NCBI GenBank assembly: GCA_007121755.1
Contig: SKJZ01000268.1
Span: forward strand, 1-6,117
DNA: 6,117 bases
Direction of reading: 5' to 3'
From: Halorhodospira sp.
GTDB lineage: Bacteria > Pseudomonadota > Gammaproteobacteria > Nitrococcales > Halorhodospiraceae
The first letter of the stretch is position 1, and each line of letters opens with the position of its first letter. Both the position numbers and the translations under genes were made by a program. Below are positions 1 through 5,429 of the stretch, one piece after another. The notes under the pieces are model-generated. The model worked only from the letters and a program-made list of their open reading frames with translations. It had not been told where the DNA came from and searched no databases.

Positions 1-476
1 CCGGCGGCCCGCAGCGTCTCCAGCATCAGGCAGACCACCTCGGTATCACTCTCGAAACCGGAGTGGCCGTATAGCTCCGCTCCCAACTGGACCGGATTAC
101 GCCCGCCGGCCGGCCCCTCGGGGCGGGCCTGGAAGACGCTGCCGATATAGCAGAGCCGGGTTACCCCGGCACGCCGGAGCTGATGGGCGTCGATACGGGC
201 CGCCTGGGGCGTGATATCCGCCCGGACCCCCATCGTTCTGCCTGAGAGCTGATCGGTGATTTTGAAGGTCTGCAGATCGAGCGCCCGGCCGGTTCCGGTC
301 AGCAGGGAGTCCAGGTACTCGATAAACGGCGGCATGACCAGTTCGTAGCCCCACGCCGCGTAAAGATCGAGCAACAGCCGCCGCAGCGCCTCGGCACGCG
401 CGGCCTCGGGCGGCAGCAACTCGTCCACCCCGTCAGGCAGAAGCCAGCGTCTCTCCCAATACCTTTCGGAATCCAT
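1..476 (-). CDS. hisZ: HisZ, ATP phosphoribosyltransferase regulatory subunit (5' part, cut by window edge)
   Basis: HisZ is a catalytically inactive relative of histidyl-tRNA synthetase. In the cytoplasm it binds short-form HisG and makes the first enzyme of histidine synthesis active and histidine-sensitive. I translated this frame by hand: 158 complete codons are open from ATG 476 to the left edge, and the 3' end lies outside. The protein opens MDSERYWERRWLLPDGVDEL and continues into a class II synthetase-like core. Residues 85-98 (VRADITPQAARIDA) and 114-137 (motif 2-like, FQARPEG...GRNPVQLGAELYG) resemble HisRS motifs and match the HisZ pattern. Its ATG shares one base with the TGA of the DUF2065 gene (TGATG) and has no strong Shine-Dalgarno of its own, so coupled translation is likely. 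HisZ next to hflC/DUF2065 is usual in gammaproteobacteria. A true HisRS is the main alternative, but context and the degenerate motif 2 favour HisZ. The diagnostic C-terminal half is not visible. Confidence 0.92.
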   Translation of the reverse strand, partial: MDSERYWERRWLLPDGVDELLPPEAARAEALRRLLLDLYAAWGYELVMPPFIEYLDSLLTGTGRALDLQTFKITDQLSGRTMGVRADITPQAARIDAHQLRRAGVTRLCYIGSVFQARPEGPAGGRNPVQLGAELYGHSGFESDTEVVCLMLETLRAA

Positions 477-661
477 CAGCCGCGCACCCAGTAGAGCAAC
501 AACGCCCCGATCCCCATGGAGAGCAGACCCACCTTACGCAGGCTGCCGTCGTCCATCGCGGCGGCCTGCAGCAGGACTCGCCGCATAGCCCCCGGACTGG
601 CCGCAGGCAACACCCCTTCCAAGACGAGCAGCAGCGCAACCGCGGAGAGAAGATCGGTCAC
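476..661 (-). CDS. DUF2065 family small inner-membrane protein
   Basis: This 61-residue protein has no established function. It matches the DUF2065 (YjeT-like) pattern, small proteins encoded beside hflC in many proteobacteria. An N-terminal hydrophobic segment covers about residues 3-20 (LLSAVALLLVLEGVLPAA). A short polar stretch follows (residues 21-43, with SPGAMRRVLLQ and DDGSLRKVG), then a second hydrophobic helix at about residues 44-59 (LLSMGIGALLLYWVR). This predicts a two-helix hairpin in the inner membrane. The start is GTG at 661. It is supported by a strong AAGGAGG at 678-672, ten bases upstream, which overlaps the hflC stop codon. An ATG at 671 is out of frame. The stop shares one base with the hisZ start. 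Its position suggests, without proof, a link to the HflKC/FtsH membrane complex. Confidence 0.88.
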   Translation of the reverse strand: MTDLLSAVALLLVLEGVLPAASPGAMRRVLLQAAAMDDGSLRKVGLLSMGIGALLLYWVRG

Positions 662-671
662 CCTCGACCAT

Positions 672-678
672 CCTCCTT
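672..678 (-). promoter_or_regulatory. Shine-Dalgarno for the DUF2065 gene, overlapping hflC stop
   Basis: On the minus strand AAGGAGG lies ten bases before GTG 661 and includes two bases of the hflC TAA (679-677). It is the strongest ribosome binding site in the window upstream of a conventional start codon, and it decides the GTG start over the out-of-frame ATG at 671. A ribosome terminating on hflC would sit on this site, which suggests coupling. Confidence 0.8.
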
Positions 679-1570
679 ACCGCTCGCCAGTGCCGGCCGC
701 TTCATTGGGGCTGCCGGCATCGAAGAAGCGGAAGAAGTCCGAACGCGGCGACAACAACAGGATGTCGTTCTTATCCTGGAAGGCCTGACGGTAGGAGCGC
801 AGGCTCCGATGGAAGGCAAAGAAGTCCTCGTCCTGTCCATAGGCTTCCGCGAGAGTGGCCGCCGCGATCGCGTCCCCCTCGCCTCGCATCGCCTCACCGT
901 CCCGGTACGCCTCGGCCAGGATGATCGTACGCTGCCGGTCGGCGTCGGCGCGGATGCGCTCGCCGGCCTCATCACCGCGGGCGCGGATCTCCCGCGCGAC
1001 CCGTTCGCGGTCGGCGATCATGCGGTCGAAGATCGAGTCGGTCACGTCCTCCGGCAGATCGATGCGCTTGAGGCGCACGTCCAGCACCTCCACGCCGAGC
1101 GTCCGCGACGCCTCGGCGGCTTGCGTGCGCAGGATCTCCATGATCTGGACCCGCTCGCCCGAGATAACGTCCTGGACCATGCGCTTACCGAACTCGGCGC
1201 GCAGGCCGTCGCGCACGATCTCGCGGATACGGGCGTTGGCGCGTTCCGGGCTGCCGCCCACGGTGGTGTAGAAGGACCGGGGATCGTCCACCCGCCATTT
1301 GACGAAGGTGTCGACGATCAGGTTCTTCTTCTCCGACGTCAGAAAACGCTCCGGTTGGGCGTCCAGATTCTGGACCCGGGCGTCGAACTTCCGCACGTTG
1401 TTGACGAACGGCATCTTGAAGTGGAGGCCCGGCTCGTAATCCGCGGCGATGATCTCACCCAACCGGAATTTGAGGGCCACCTCCTTCTCCGAGACGGTGA
1501 ACACCGAGAAGTAGCCCAGAATGGCCGCCACCACCACCAACGGCAGAACCACTGTCTTCAATAGCTGCAT
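677..1570 (-). CDS. hflC: HflC, SPFH-domain modulator of FtsH protease
   Basis: HflC pairs with HflK to form the large membrane-anchored assembly that surrounds FtsH and limits or directs its access to membrane substrates. The 297-residue protein has an N-terminal anchor at residues 5-24 (KTVVLPLVVVAAILGYFSVF), followed by an SPFH/band-7 domain to about residue 180. Family signatures include VSEKEVALKFRLGEI, PGLHFKMPF, and VEVLDVRLKRIDLPEDV at about 160-174. A long charged helix with heptad character, rich in Arg, Glu and Ala, covers about 180-245. The C-terminal region contains SYRQAF and DILLLSPRSDFFRFF, as in the family. It is shorter than E. coli HflC (334 residues), consistent with lacking the insertion seen in enteric proteins. 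The ATG at 1570 overlaps the hflK stop by one base (TAATG), so the two subunits are probably made by coupled translation, which suits their alternating stoichiometric assembly. Confidence 0.97.
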   Translation of the reverse strand: MQLLKTVVLPLVVVAAILGYFSVFTVSEKEVALKFRLGEIIAADYEPGLHFKMPFVNNVRKFDARVQNLDAQPERFLTSEKKNLIVDTFVKWRVDDPRSFYTTVGGSPERANARIREIVRDGLRAEFGKRMVQDVISGERVQIMEILRTQAAEASRTLGVEVLDVRLKRIDLPEDVTDSIFDRMIADRERVAREIRARGDEAGERIRADADRQRTIILAEAYRDGEAMRGEGDAIAAATLAEAYGQDEDFFAFHRSLRSYRQAFQDKNDILLLSPRSDFFRFFDAGSPNEAAGTGER

Positions 1571-2769
1571 TACCGGATCCCCCTGTCGCGGAGCGCGTCG
1601 CGGGTTCTGCGCGTCGGCGTGACCGCATCACGCTCCGCCGGACGGTCCGCCCGCTGATCGGCGGCGGCTCCCAGATCCGGCGCCATACCGCGGCGCTCCA
1701 TCAGCTTGTCGAGGGGCACGTACATCAACGGCTGGCCGCCGTCGACGTCGATCATCACCTTGCTCACGTTGGACAGCACCTCCTCCATCGTCTCGAGGTA
1801 GAGGCGCTGACGCATGATCGACGGCGCGTGCCGGTACTCCCGATAGATCGCGCTGAACCGGGACGCATCACCCTCGGCCTGGGCGATGACCTGCTCCCGG
1901 TAACCCTCGGCCTCCTCCAGCACGCGGGCGGCCTGACCGGCGGCCCGTGGCAGCAACTCGTTGGCGTACGCCTGCGCCTGGTTGATGGTGCGCTGCTCGT
2001 CCTCGCGGGCGCGGATCGCGTCCTCGAAGGCGGGCTGAACCTCTTCGGGCGGCTGAATATCCTGCACCACCGACTGCACCATCCGCAGGCCGGTGCCGTA
2101 CTCGTCCATGACTCCCTGGAGCAGGCGCCCGGTCTCCTGCGCCACCTCGGTACGCCCCTCGGTCAACACGAAGTCGAGTTCCCGCTTGCCGATCACCTCG
2201 CGCAACGCGCTTTCGGTGACCTGCTTCAAGGCCTCGTCCGGCATCCGGAAATTGAACAGGTAGAGGAACGGATCGTCCACTTGGTACTGCAACGCCAGGC
2301 GGACGTTCACGATATTCTCGTCCCGGGTAATCATCAGCGCTTCGTGGAGCACCGGCCGGGTTCGCCCCTGCATGCTCTCGTACCCGATCTCGATAATCCG
2401 CCGCTCCTCGACATTGACCCGCTCCACCTGACCGATGGGCCGCGGCCAATGCCAATGGGGGCCGGGATCTGTCGTCCCGACATGGCGTCCGAAGGTCAAT
2501 TCGACTCCCCGCCAACCGGTATCGACGATATAGATGCCGGACAGCCCCCAGACCACCAGCGCAGCGGCCACCAGCAAGCCGATGACACCGCCGCCGGGGC
2601 CTCTGGAGGGGCCGGACGGCATCTTACCGCCGAAAAGCTGCCGCACCTGGCCGCGCAGCTTACGGAAAACTTCATCAAGATCGGGGGGGCCTCCCCCGTT
2701 GCCACCGCCACCGCGGGATCCGCCACCCCAAGGGTCGCGGCCACCGCCACCGGGCTCATTCCAAGCCAT
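1570..2769 (-). CDS. hflK: HflK, SPFH-domain modulator of FtsH protease
   Basis: HflK is the larger partner of HflC in the periplasm-facing cage around FtsH. The 399-residue protein starts MAWNEPGGGGRDPWGGG, the usual HflK N-terminus, which fixes the ATG at 2769; a GGAG at 2780-2777 lies seven bases upstream. Residues 7-27 are a cytoplasmic Gly-rich tail, followed by the conserved PPDLDEVFRKL at 28-38. One membrane helix spans about 61-82 (VIGLLVAAALVVWGLSGIYIV). The SPFH domain follows, with RGVELTFGR, TRDENIVNVRLALQYQVDDP, and the conserved SALREVIGK and LTEGR motifs. A long helical region covers about 245-320 (AFEDAIRAREDEQRTINQAQ, then EEAEGYREQVIAQAEGDASRF). The conserved RLYLETMEEVLSN comes next, and the hydrophilic tail of about 50 residues is poorly conserved and rich in Arg, Asp and Ala. 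It lies 34 nt after hflX and overlaps hflC by one base. Confidence 0.97.
   Translation of the reverse strand: MAWNEPGGGGRDPWGGGSRGGGGNGGGPPDLDEVFRKLRGQVRQLFGGKMPSGPSRGPGGGVIGLLVAAALVVWGLSGIYIVDTGWRGVELTFGRHVGTTDPGPHWHWPRPIGQVERVNVEERRIIEIGYESMQGRTRPVLHEALMITRDENIVNVRLALQYQVDDPFLYLFNFRMPDEALKQVTESALREVIGKRELDFVLTEGRTEVAQETGRLLQGVMDEYGTGLRMVQSVVQDIQPPEEVQPAFEDAIRAREDEQRTINQAQAYANELLPRAAGQAARVLEEAEGYREQVIAQAEGDASRFSAIYREYRHAPSIMRQRLYLETMEEVLSNVSKVMIDVDGGQPLMYVPLDKLMERRGMAPDLGAAADQRADRPAERDAVTPTRRTRDALRDRGIR
2701..2752 (-). repeat. Pair of 13-bp direct repeats inside the hflK Gly-rich N-terminus
   Basis: The + strand 13-mer gccaccgccaccg occurs at 2701-2713 and again at 2740-2752. The copies are 39 bp apart, an exact multiple of three. 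Both encode Gly-Gly-Gly-Gly on the minus strand (residues 20-23 and 7-10 of HflK). Slippage or recombination between copies would change the Gly-rich tail by 13 residues without breaking the frame. This is most simply low-complexity coding sequence. Confidence 0.6.
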
Positions 2770-2803
2770 TCAGGAACTCCGTGGTTACGTTGCGGACACC
2801 CGC

Positions 2804-4090
2804 TTACCGGGCGCCAGATTGTATAGACCGCTGTTGAAGGGCCGCAAGGTCGGCCACCTCTTCGCGGGCCAACCCCTCGCGGACGTGGAGACGCTCAAGC
2901 TCGTGGACCGGAAGTTCCACATCCAGTTCCATTGTGCCGCCGTCGACACAGTGCTCGGCCAGGACATTGCCGGCGCGGAACAACTGCGCCCGCAAACGCC
3001 CCTGCGCCGGTGAGAGCCGGACCCGGCGCCGGATGCGCTCAGGCCCCAGGTACTCCGCCACAACGGCGAGCAGGTCGTCCACTCCCTGCCCGGTGACGGC
3101 CGAAACGCGCACACCGTCCAGCACACCGTCCGCGCCGGAGCGGACCGCGCCAACCCCGCGGCTGCATAGATCCGCTTTATTGTATACCCGCAGAGTCGGA
3201 ACATCATCCGCCCCGATCTCAGCCAACACCGCATCCACTTGCTCAATCTGGTGGTCACGCTCTTCCGCCCCGGCATCGATCACGTGCAGAAGCAGATCCG
3301 CGTCCGCCACCTCCTCCAGCGTCGAACGGAACGCCGCCACCAGATCGTGCGGCAGCCGGCTGATGAATCCAACTGTATCGGCCAACACCGCACCCGTCCC
3401 ACCCGGCAACGCCACACGGCGCCACGAGGTATCCAGAGTGGCGAAAAGCCGATCCTGAGCCAGGCGGTCGGAACCGGTGAGCCGGTTGAACAGGGTGGTC
3501 TTGCCAGCGTTGGTGTAACCGACCAGCACCACAACCGGCAACTGGCGGCGGCGGCGGGACTTCCGCCCCTCTTCACGGGCGCGCCGGACCTTGCACAGGC
3601 GCCGCTCGATCTGTCGTATACGGCCGCCGATCATTCGCCGGTCCAATTCCAACTGCTTCTCACCCGGACCGCGCAATCCGATACCGCCCTTCTGACGCTC
3701 CAAGTGAGACCAGCCCCGGACCAACCGGCTGGCGATATGCTTCAATTGCGCCAACTCCACCTGCAACCGGCCTTCGAAGCTGCGGGCGCGCTGGGCGAAG
3801 ATATCGAGAATAAGCCCGGTGCGATCGAGTACCCGGCAACCGAGATCGCGTTCCAGATTCCGCTCCTGAACAGCCGAGAGGGGCTGATCCACCAATACCA
3901 GTCCGATTCGGTATTCGGCCACCAGTCGCGCCACCTCGGCCACCTTACCGGAGCCGATAAAGGATCTCGGATCGGGAAGATCGCGCCGGTGCCGGACGCT
4001 CTCCACCACGTCCGCGCCGGCCGACTCGGCAAGCGCCTCGAATTCCCGGGGGGCGTCGAGGGCGTCGCCGGGCAGTTTGACATGGATCAC
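2804..4090 (-). CDS. hflX: HflX, ribosome-associated GTPase (true start probably upstream of 4090)
   Basis: HflX is a cytoplasmic GTPase that binds the 50S subunit at the E site and splits or rescues stalled 70S ribosomes during heat or antibiotic stress. From GTG 4090 the protein is 428 residues. The N-terminal HflX domain (about 1-155) carries SFIGSGKV, LSAVQERNLER, DRTGLILDIFAQRAR, and the conserved loop QKGGIGLRGPGEKQLELDRR. A basic helical linker covers 155-183. The G domain has G1 GYTNAGKT (191-198), a switch I/G2 region FATLDTSWRR (216-225), G3 DTVGF (238-242), G4 NKAD (304-307) and G5 SAVTG (330-334). A C-terminal domain follows to a TAA at 2806. In-frame sequence before 4090 reads LFERPAGGERAL and aligns with the E. 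coli N-terminus MFDRYDAGEQAV, so the natural protein is probably longer, perhaps from 4162. The loop residues EKQLEL and the switch DTSW differ from the common ETQLET and DPT forms. It lies downstream of hfq and 34 nt before hflK. Confidence 0.95.
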   Translation of the reverse strand: MIHVKLPGDALDAPREFEALAESAGADVVESVRHRRDLPDPRSFIGSGKVAEVARLVAEYRIGLVLVDQPLSAVQERNLERDLGCRVLDRTGLILDIFAQRARSFEGRLQVELAQLKHIASRLVRGWSHLERQKGGIGLRGPGEKQLELDRRMIGGRIRQIERRLCKVRRAREEGRKSRRRRQLPVVVLVGYTNAGKTTLFNRLTGSDRLAQDRLFATLDTSWRRVALPGGTGAVLADTVGFISRLPHDLVAAFRSTLEEVADADLLLHVIDAGAEERDHQIEQVDAVLAEIGADDVPTLRVYNKADLCSRGVGAVRSGADGVLDGVRVSAVTGQGVDDLLAVVAEYLGPERIRRRVRLSPAQGRLRAQLFRAGNVLAEHCVDGGTMELDVELPVHELERLHVREGLAREEVADLAALQQRSIQSGAR

Positions 4091-4154
4091 CAGCGCCCGC
4101 TCGCCCCCGGCGGGGCGCTCGAAAAGGTCCGCGGGGCCGCCGCCCCGGTACTGA

Positions 4155-4412
4155 TCAGATATTGCCGGCCTCCTCGATATCGATCTCGTCGGTGTGAAGC
4201 GACGCGCGCACCCGCCGGGCGGGCACCACGGTAGAAATTGCGTGCTTATATACCATCTGACTCACGCTATTACGTAACAAAACCACAAACTGGTCGAACG
4301 ATTCAATCTGTCCCTGAAGCTTAATGCCGTTCACCAAATAAATGGATACCGGCACCTTCTCCTTGCGAAGCGCATTCAGGAACGGTTCCTGCAGTGACTG
4401 CCCCTTAGCCAT
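4155..4412 (-). CDS. hfq: Hfq, RNA chaperone
   Basis: Hfq forms a hexameric Sm ring that anneals small RNAs to target mRNAs and influences mRNA decay. I take the ATG at 4412, giving 85 residues beginning MAKGQSLQEPFLN, the family's near-invariant start. A TTG two codons upstream (4418) is in frame but unneeded. The Sm1 motif covers about residues 22-48 (VSIYLVNGIKLQGQIESFDQ onward) and Sm2 about 50-63, including the proximal-face signature YKH at 55-57. Gln8, Gln41, Phe42 and Lys56, which line the U-rich RNA pocket, are present. Residue 9 is Glu instead of Asp. The rim patch is R16-K17-E18-K19, still basic. The tail after residue 65 is about 20 residues with an acidic end (DEIDIEE), much shorter than in E. 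coli (102 residues in total). A run of six G at 4427-4422, nine bases upstream, is the likely Shine-Dalgarno. hfq lies between miaA and hflX as in other gammaproteobacteria. Confidence 0.98.
   Translation of the reverse strand: MAKGQSLQEPFLNALRKEKVPVSIYLVNGIKLQGQIESFDQFVVLLRNSVSQMVYKHAISTVVPARRVRASLHTDEIDIEEAGNI
4169..4175 (-). promoter_or_regulatory. Shine-Dalgarno-like GAGGAGG at the end of hfq, candidate ribosome binding site for hflX
   Basis: Minus-strand GAGGAGG lies in the last codons of hfq, 12 bases before its TGA. In the hflX frame the codon six bases downstream is ATA (4162-4160). No ATG, GTG or TTG is at usable distance in that frame. It could be a real ribosome binding site for a non-AUG hflX start, or simply two Glu codons (GAG GAG) in the acidic Hfq tail. 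It is listed because it bears on the hflX start. Confidence 0.4.
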
Positions 4413-4493
4413 TTCCAACGGCCCCCCGATTTTTTGTTCTAATGAGCGCTCGACTCCGATGACCGCCCGATAACACCGCTACTATCAAGTCTA
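4413..4493 (-). promoter_or_regulatory. miaA-hfq intergenic leader with A-rich tract and weak promoter-like pair
   Basis: This is the largest gap with no gene, and a likely place for hfq-specific control, because E. coli hfq has its own promoters in this region. On the minus strand GTGATA (4497-4492) and TGTTAT (4475-4470) are 16 nt apart. Each matches 4 of 6 bases of the sigma70 -35 and -10 consensus, so the call is weak. The leader then carries AACAAAAAA at 4438-4430, three A-R-N triplets of the type bound by the distal face of Hfq, just before the G-rich ribosome binding site. An 8-bp palindrome GAGCGCTC lies at 4444-4451. No hairpin with a U-tract on the coding strand, and so no terminator for miaA, is visible. 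Confidence 0.3.
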
Positions 4494-5429
4494 TCACAGC
4501 GGGTTCCGCCGCGAGGCGCACACGCCGTCCATCAGAGCCGACGCCTGTTGTATAGCCGCTTCGCCCGCGATGATCCAGTGCCCTTCTCCGTTCCGGCGGA
4601 GCCAGGTGAGTTGGCGTTTAGCGTAACGGCGGGTGGCGACAATGCCCCGCCGCACCATCTCAGGGTAGTCATACTTCCCCTCGAGATAACCCCACACCTG
4701 TCTATAACCGACAGCGCGCACCGCCGGCAGTTCCGGCGATAGATCCCCGCGCCGCCGCAACGCCGCCACCTCCTCGACCAGTCCGGCGGCGAGCATGGCG
4801 TGGAAACGCGCCTCGATCCGTTCCTGCAGCCAAGCGCGAGACGGCGGCCCCAGGATCAACTTCAGCGGCGGACCATCCAGGAGCGAAACGGAACGCCGAC
4901 GCTGCACTCGGGAGAGGGGGAAGCCGGTCAACGTGTAGACCTCCAGCGCACGTTGAATGCGCTGGGCATCGTTGGGGTGGACACGGCCGGCGGTCTCCGG
5001 ATCGACGTCGCGCAGCCGCCGATGGAGCGCGGGCCAGCCGCTCTCGGCGGCCTCCTCCGCGATACGGCGGCGCAATTCCGGATCGGCGGACGGCAACGGG
5101 GCAAGGCCGTGCTCCAGGGCATCGAAGTAGAGGCCGGTGCCACCGGCCAGGATCGGCACCCGCCCGCGCCGCCGGATTGAAGCCACCGCCCGGGCGGCGT
5201 CCTCCGCAAAGCGGGCGGCGGAGTATGCCTCGGCCGGATCGATGATATCCAGCAGGTGGTGGGGGATCTCCGCTTGCGCCTCAGCGGACGGCTTGGCAGA
5301 GCCGATATCGAGGCCCCGGTAGACCTGGGCGGAATCGACGCTGACGATCTCGCCGTCCAGCCGGCGGGCCAGCGCGAGCGCGACATCGCTCTTGCCGGCG
5401 GCGGTGGGGCCCATGACGAAGATTACCAT
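4494..5429 (-). CDS. miaA: MiaA, tRNA dimethylallyltransferase
   Basis: MiaA transfers the dimethylallyl group of DMAPP to N6 of A37 in tRNAs reading codons that begin with U. This is the first step of the i6A/ms2i6A modification that supports decoding accuracy. The protein is 311 residues from ATG 5429, close to E. coli's 316. The frame stays open upstream into mutL, but the family N-terminus corresponds to MVIFVMGPTAAGKS. The P-loop GPTAAGKS is at residues 7-14. DSAQVYRGLDIGSAKPS (32-48) includes the catalytic Asp and the substrate-binding segment. GGTGLYF lies at 96-102. PLPSADPELR and the HPNDAQRIQRALEVY segment follow, then AVGYRQVWGYLEG and the C-terminal RRYAKRQLTWLR. All are characteristic. 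The start codon shares one base with the mutL TGA (TGATG); a GTG one codon upstream (5432) is an alternative. A GGGGG at 5439-5435 is a modest ribosome binding site, so coupling to mutL is likely. Confidence 0.97.
   Translation of the reverse strand: MVIFVMGPTAAGKSDVALALARRLDGEIVSVDSAQVYRGLDIGSAKPSAEAQAEIPHHLLDIIDPAEAYSAARFAEDAARAVASIRRRGRVPILAGGTGLYFDALEHGLAPLPSADPELRRRIAEEAAESGWPALHRRLRDVDPETAGRVHPNDAQRIQRALEVYTLTGFPLSRVQRRRSVSLLDGPPLKLILGPPSRAWLQERIEARFHAMLAAGLVEEVAALRRRGDLSPELPAVRAVGYRQVWGYLEGKYDYPEMVRRGIVATRRYAKRQLTWLRRNGEGHWIIAGEAAIQQASALMDGVCASRRNPL

Noticed and set aside
97..354. 85-codon minus-strand open frame at the left edge
   Set aside because: It is an out-of-frame shadow of hisZ. 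The hisZ frame itself is open from 476 to the edge and has recognisable family motifs.
809..1564. 251-codon open frame on the + strand opposite hflC
   Set aside because: It is antisense to a secure SPFH-family gene; the His/Leu/Arg-rich translation is typical of a reverse-strand shadow.
1828..2826. 332-codon open frame on the + strand opposite hflK
   Set aside because: It is a mirror of hflK, with no family resemblance and no ribosome binding site evidence. Its length follows from codon bias.
3239..4234. 331-codon open frame on the + strand opposite hflX
   Set aside because: It lies wholly antisense to hflX and the end of hfq. Its translation is low-complexity (rich in Gln, Arg, Pro, His) with no recognisable domain. 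Long antisense frames are expected opposite GC-rich genes.
4413..4418. TTG start for hfq two codons upstream of the ATG
   Set aside because: Hfq begins MAKGQSLQ almost universally, and the run of six G is at suitable distance from the ATG at 4412.
4422..4436. C-run followed by a T-run on the + strand (ccccccg-a-tttttt) as a terminator
   Set aside because: There is no inverted repeat before the T-run and no + strand gene ends here. On the coding strand it is the hfq leader A-tract and ribosome binding site.
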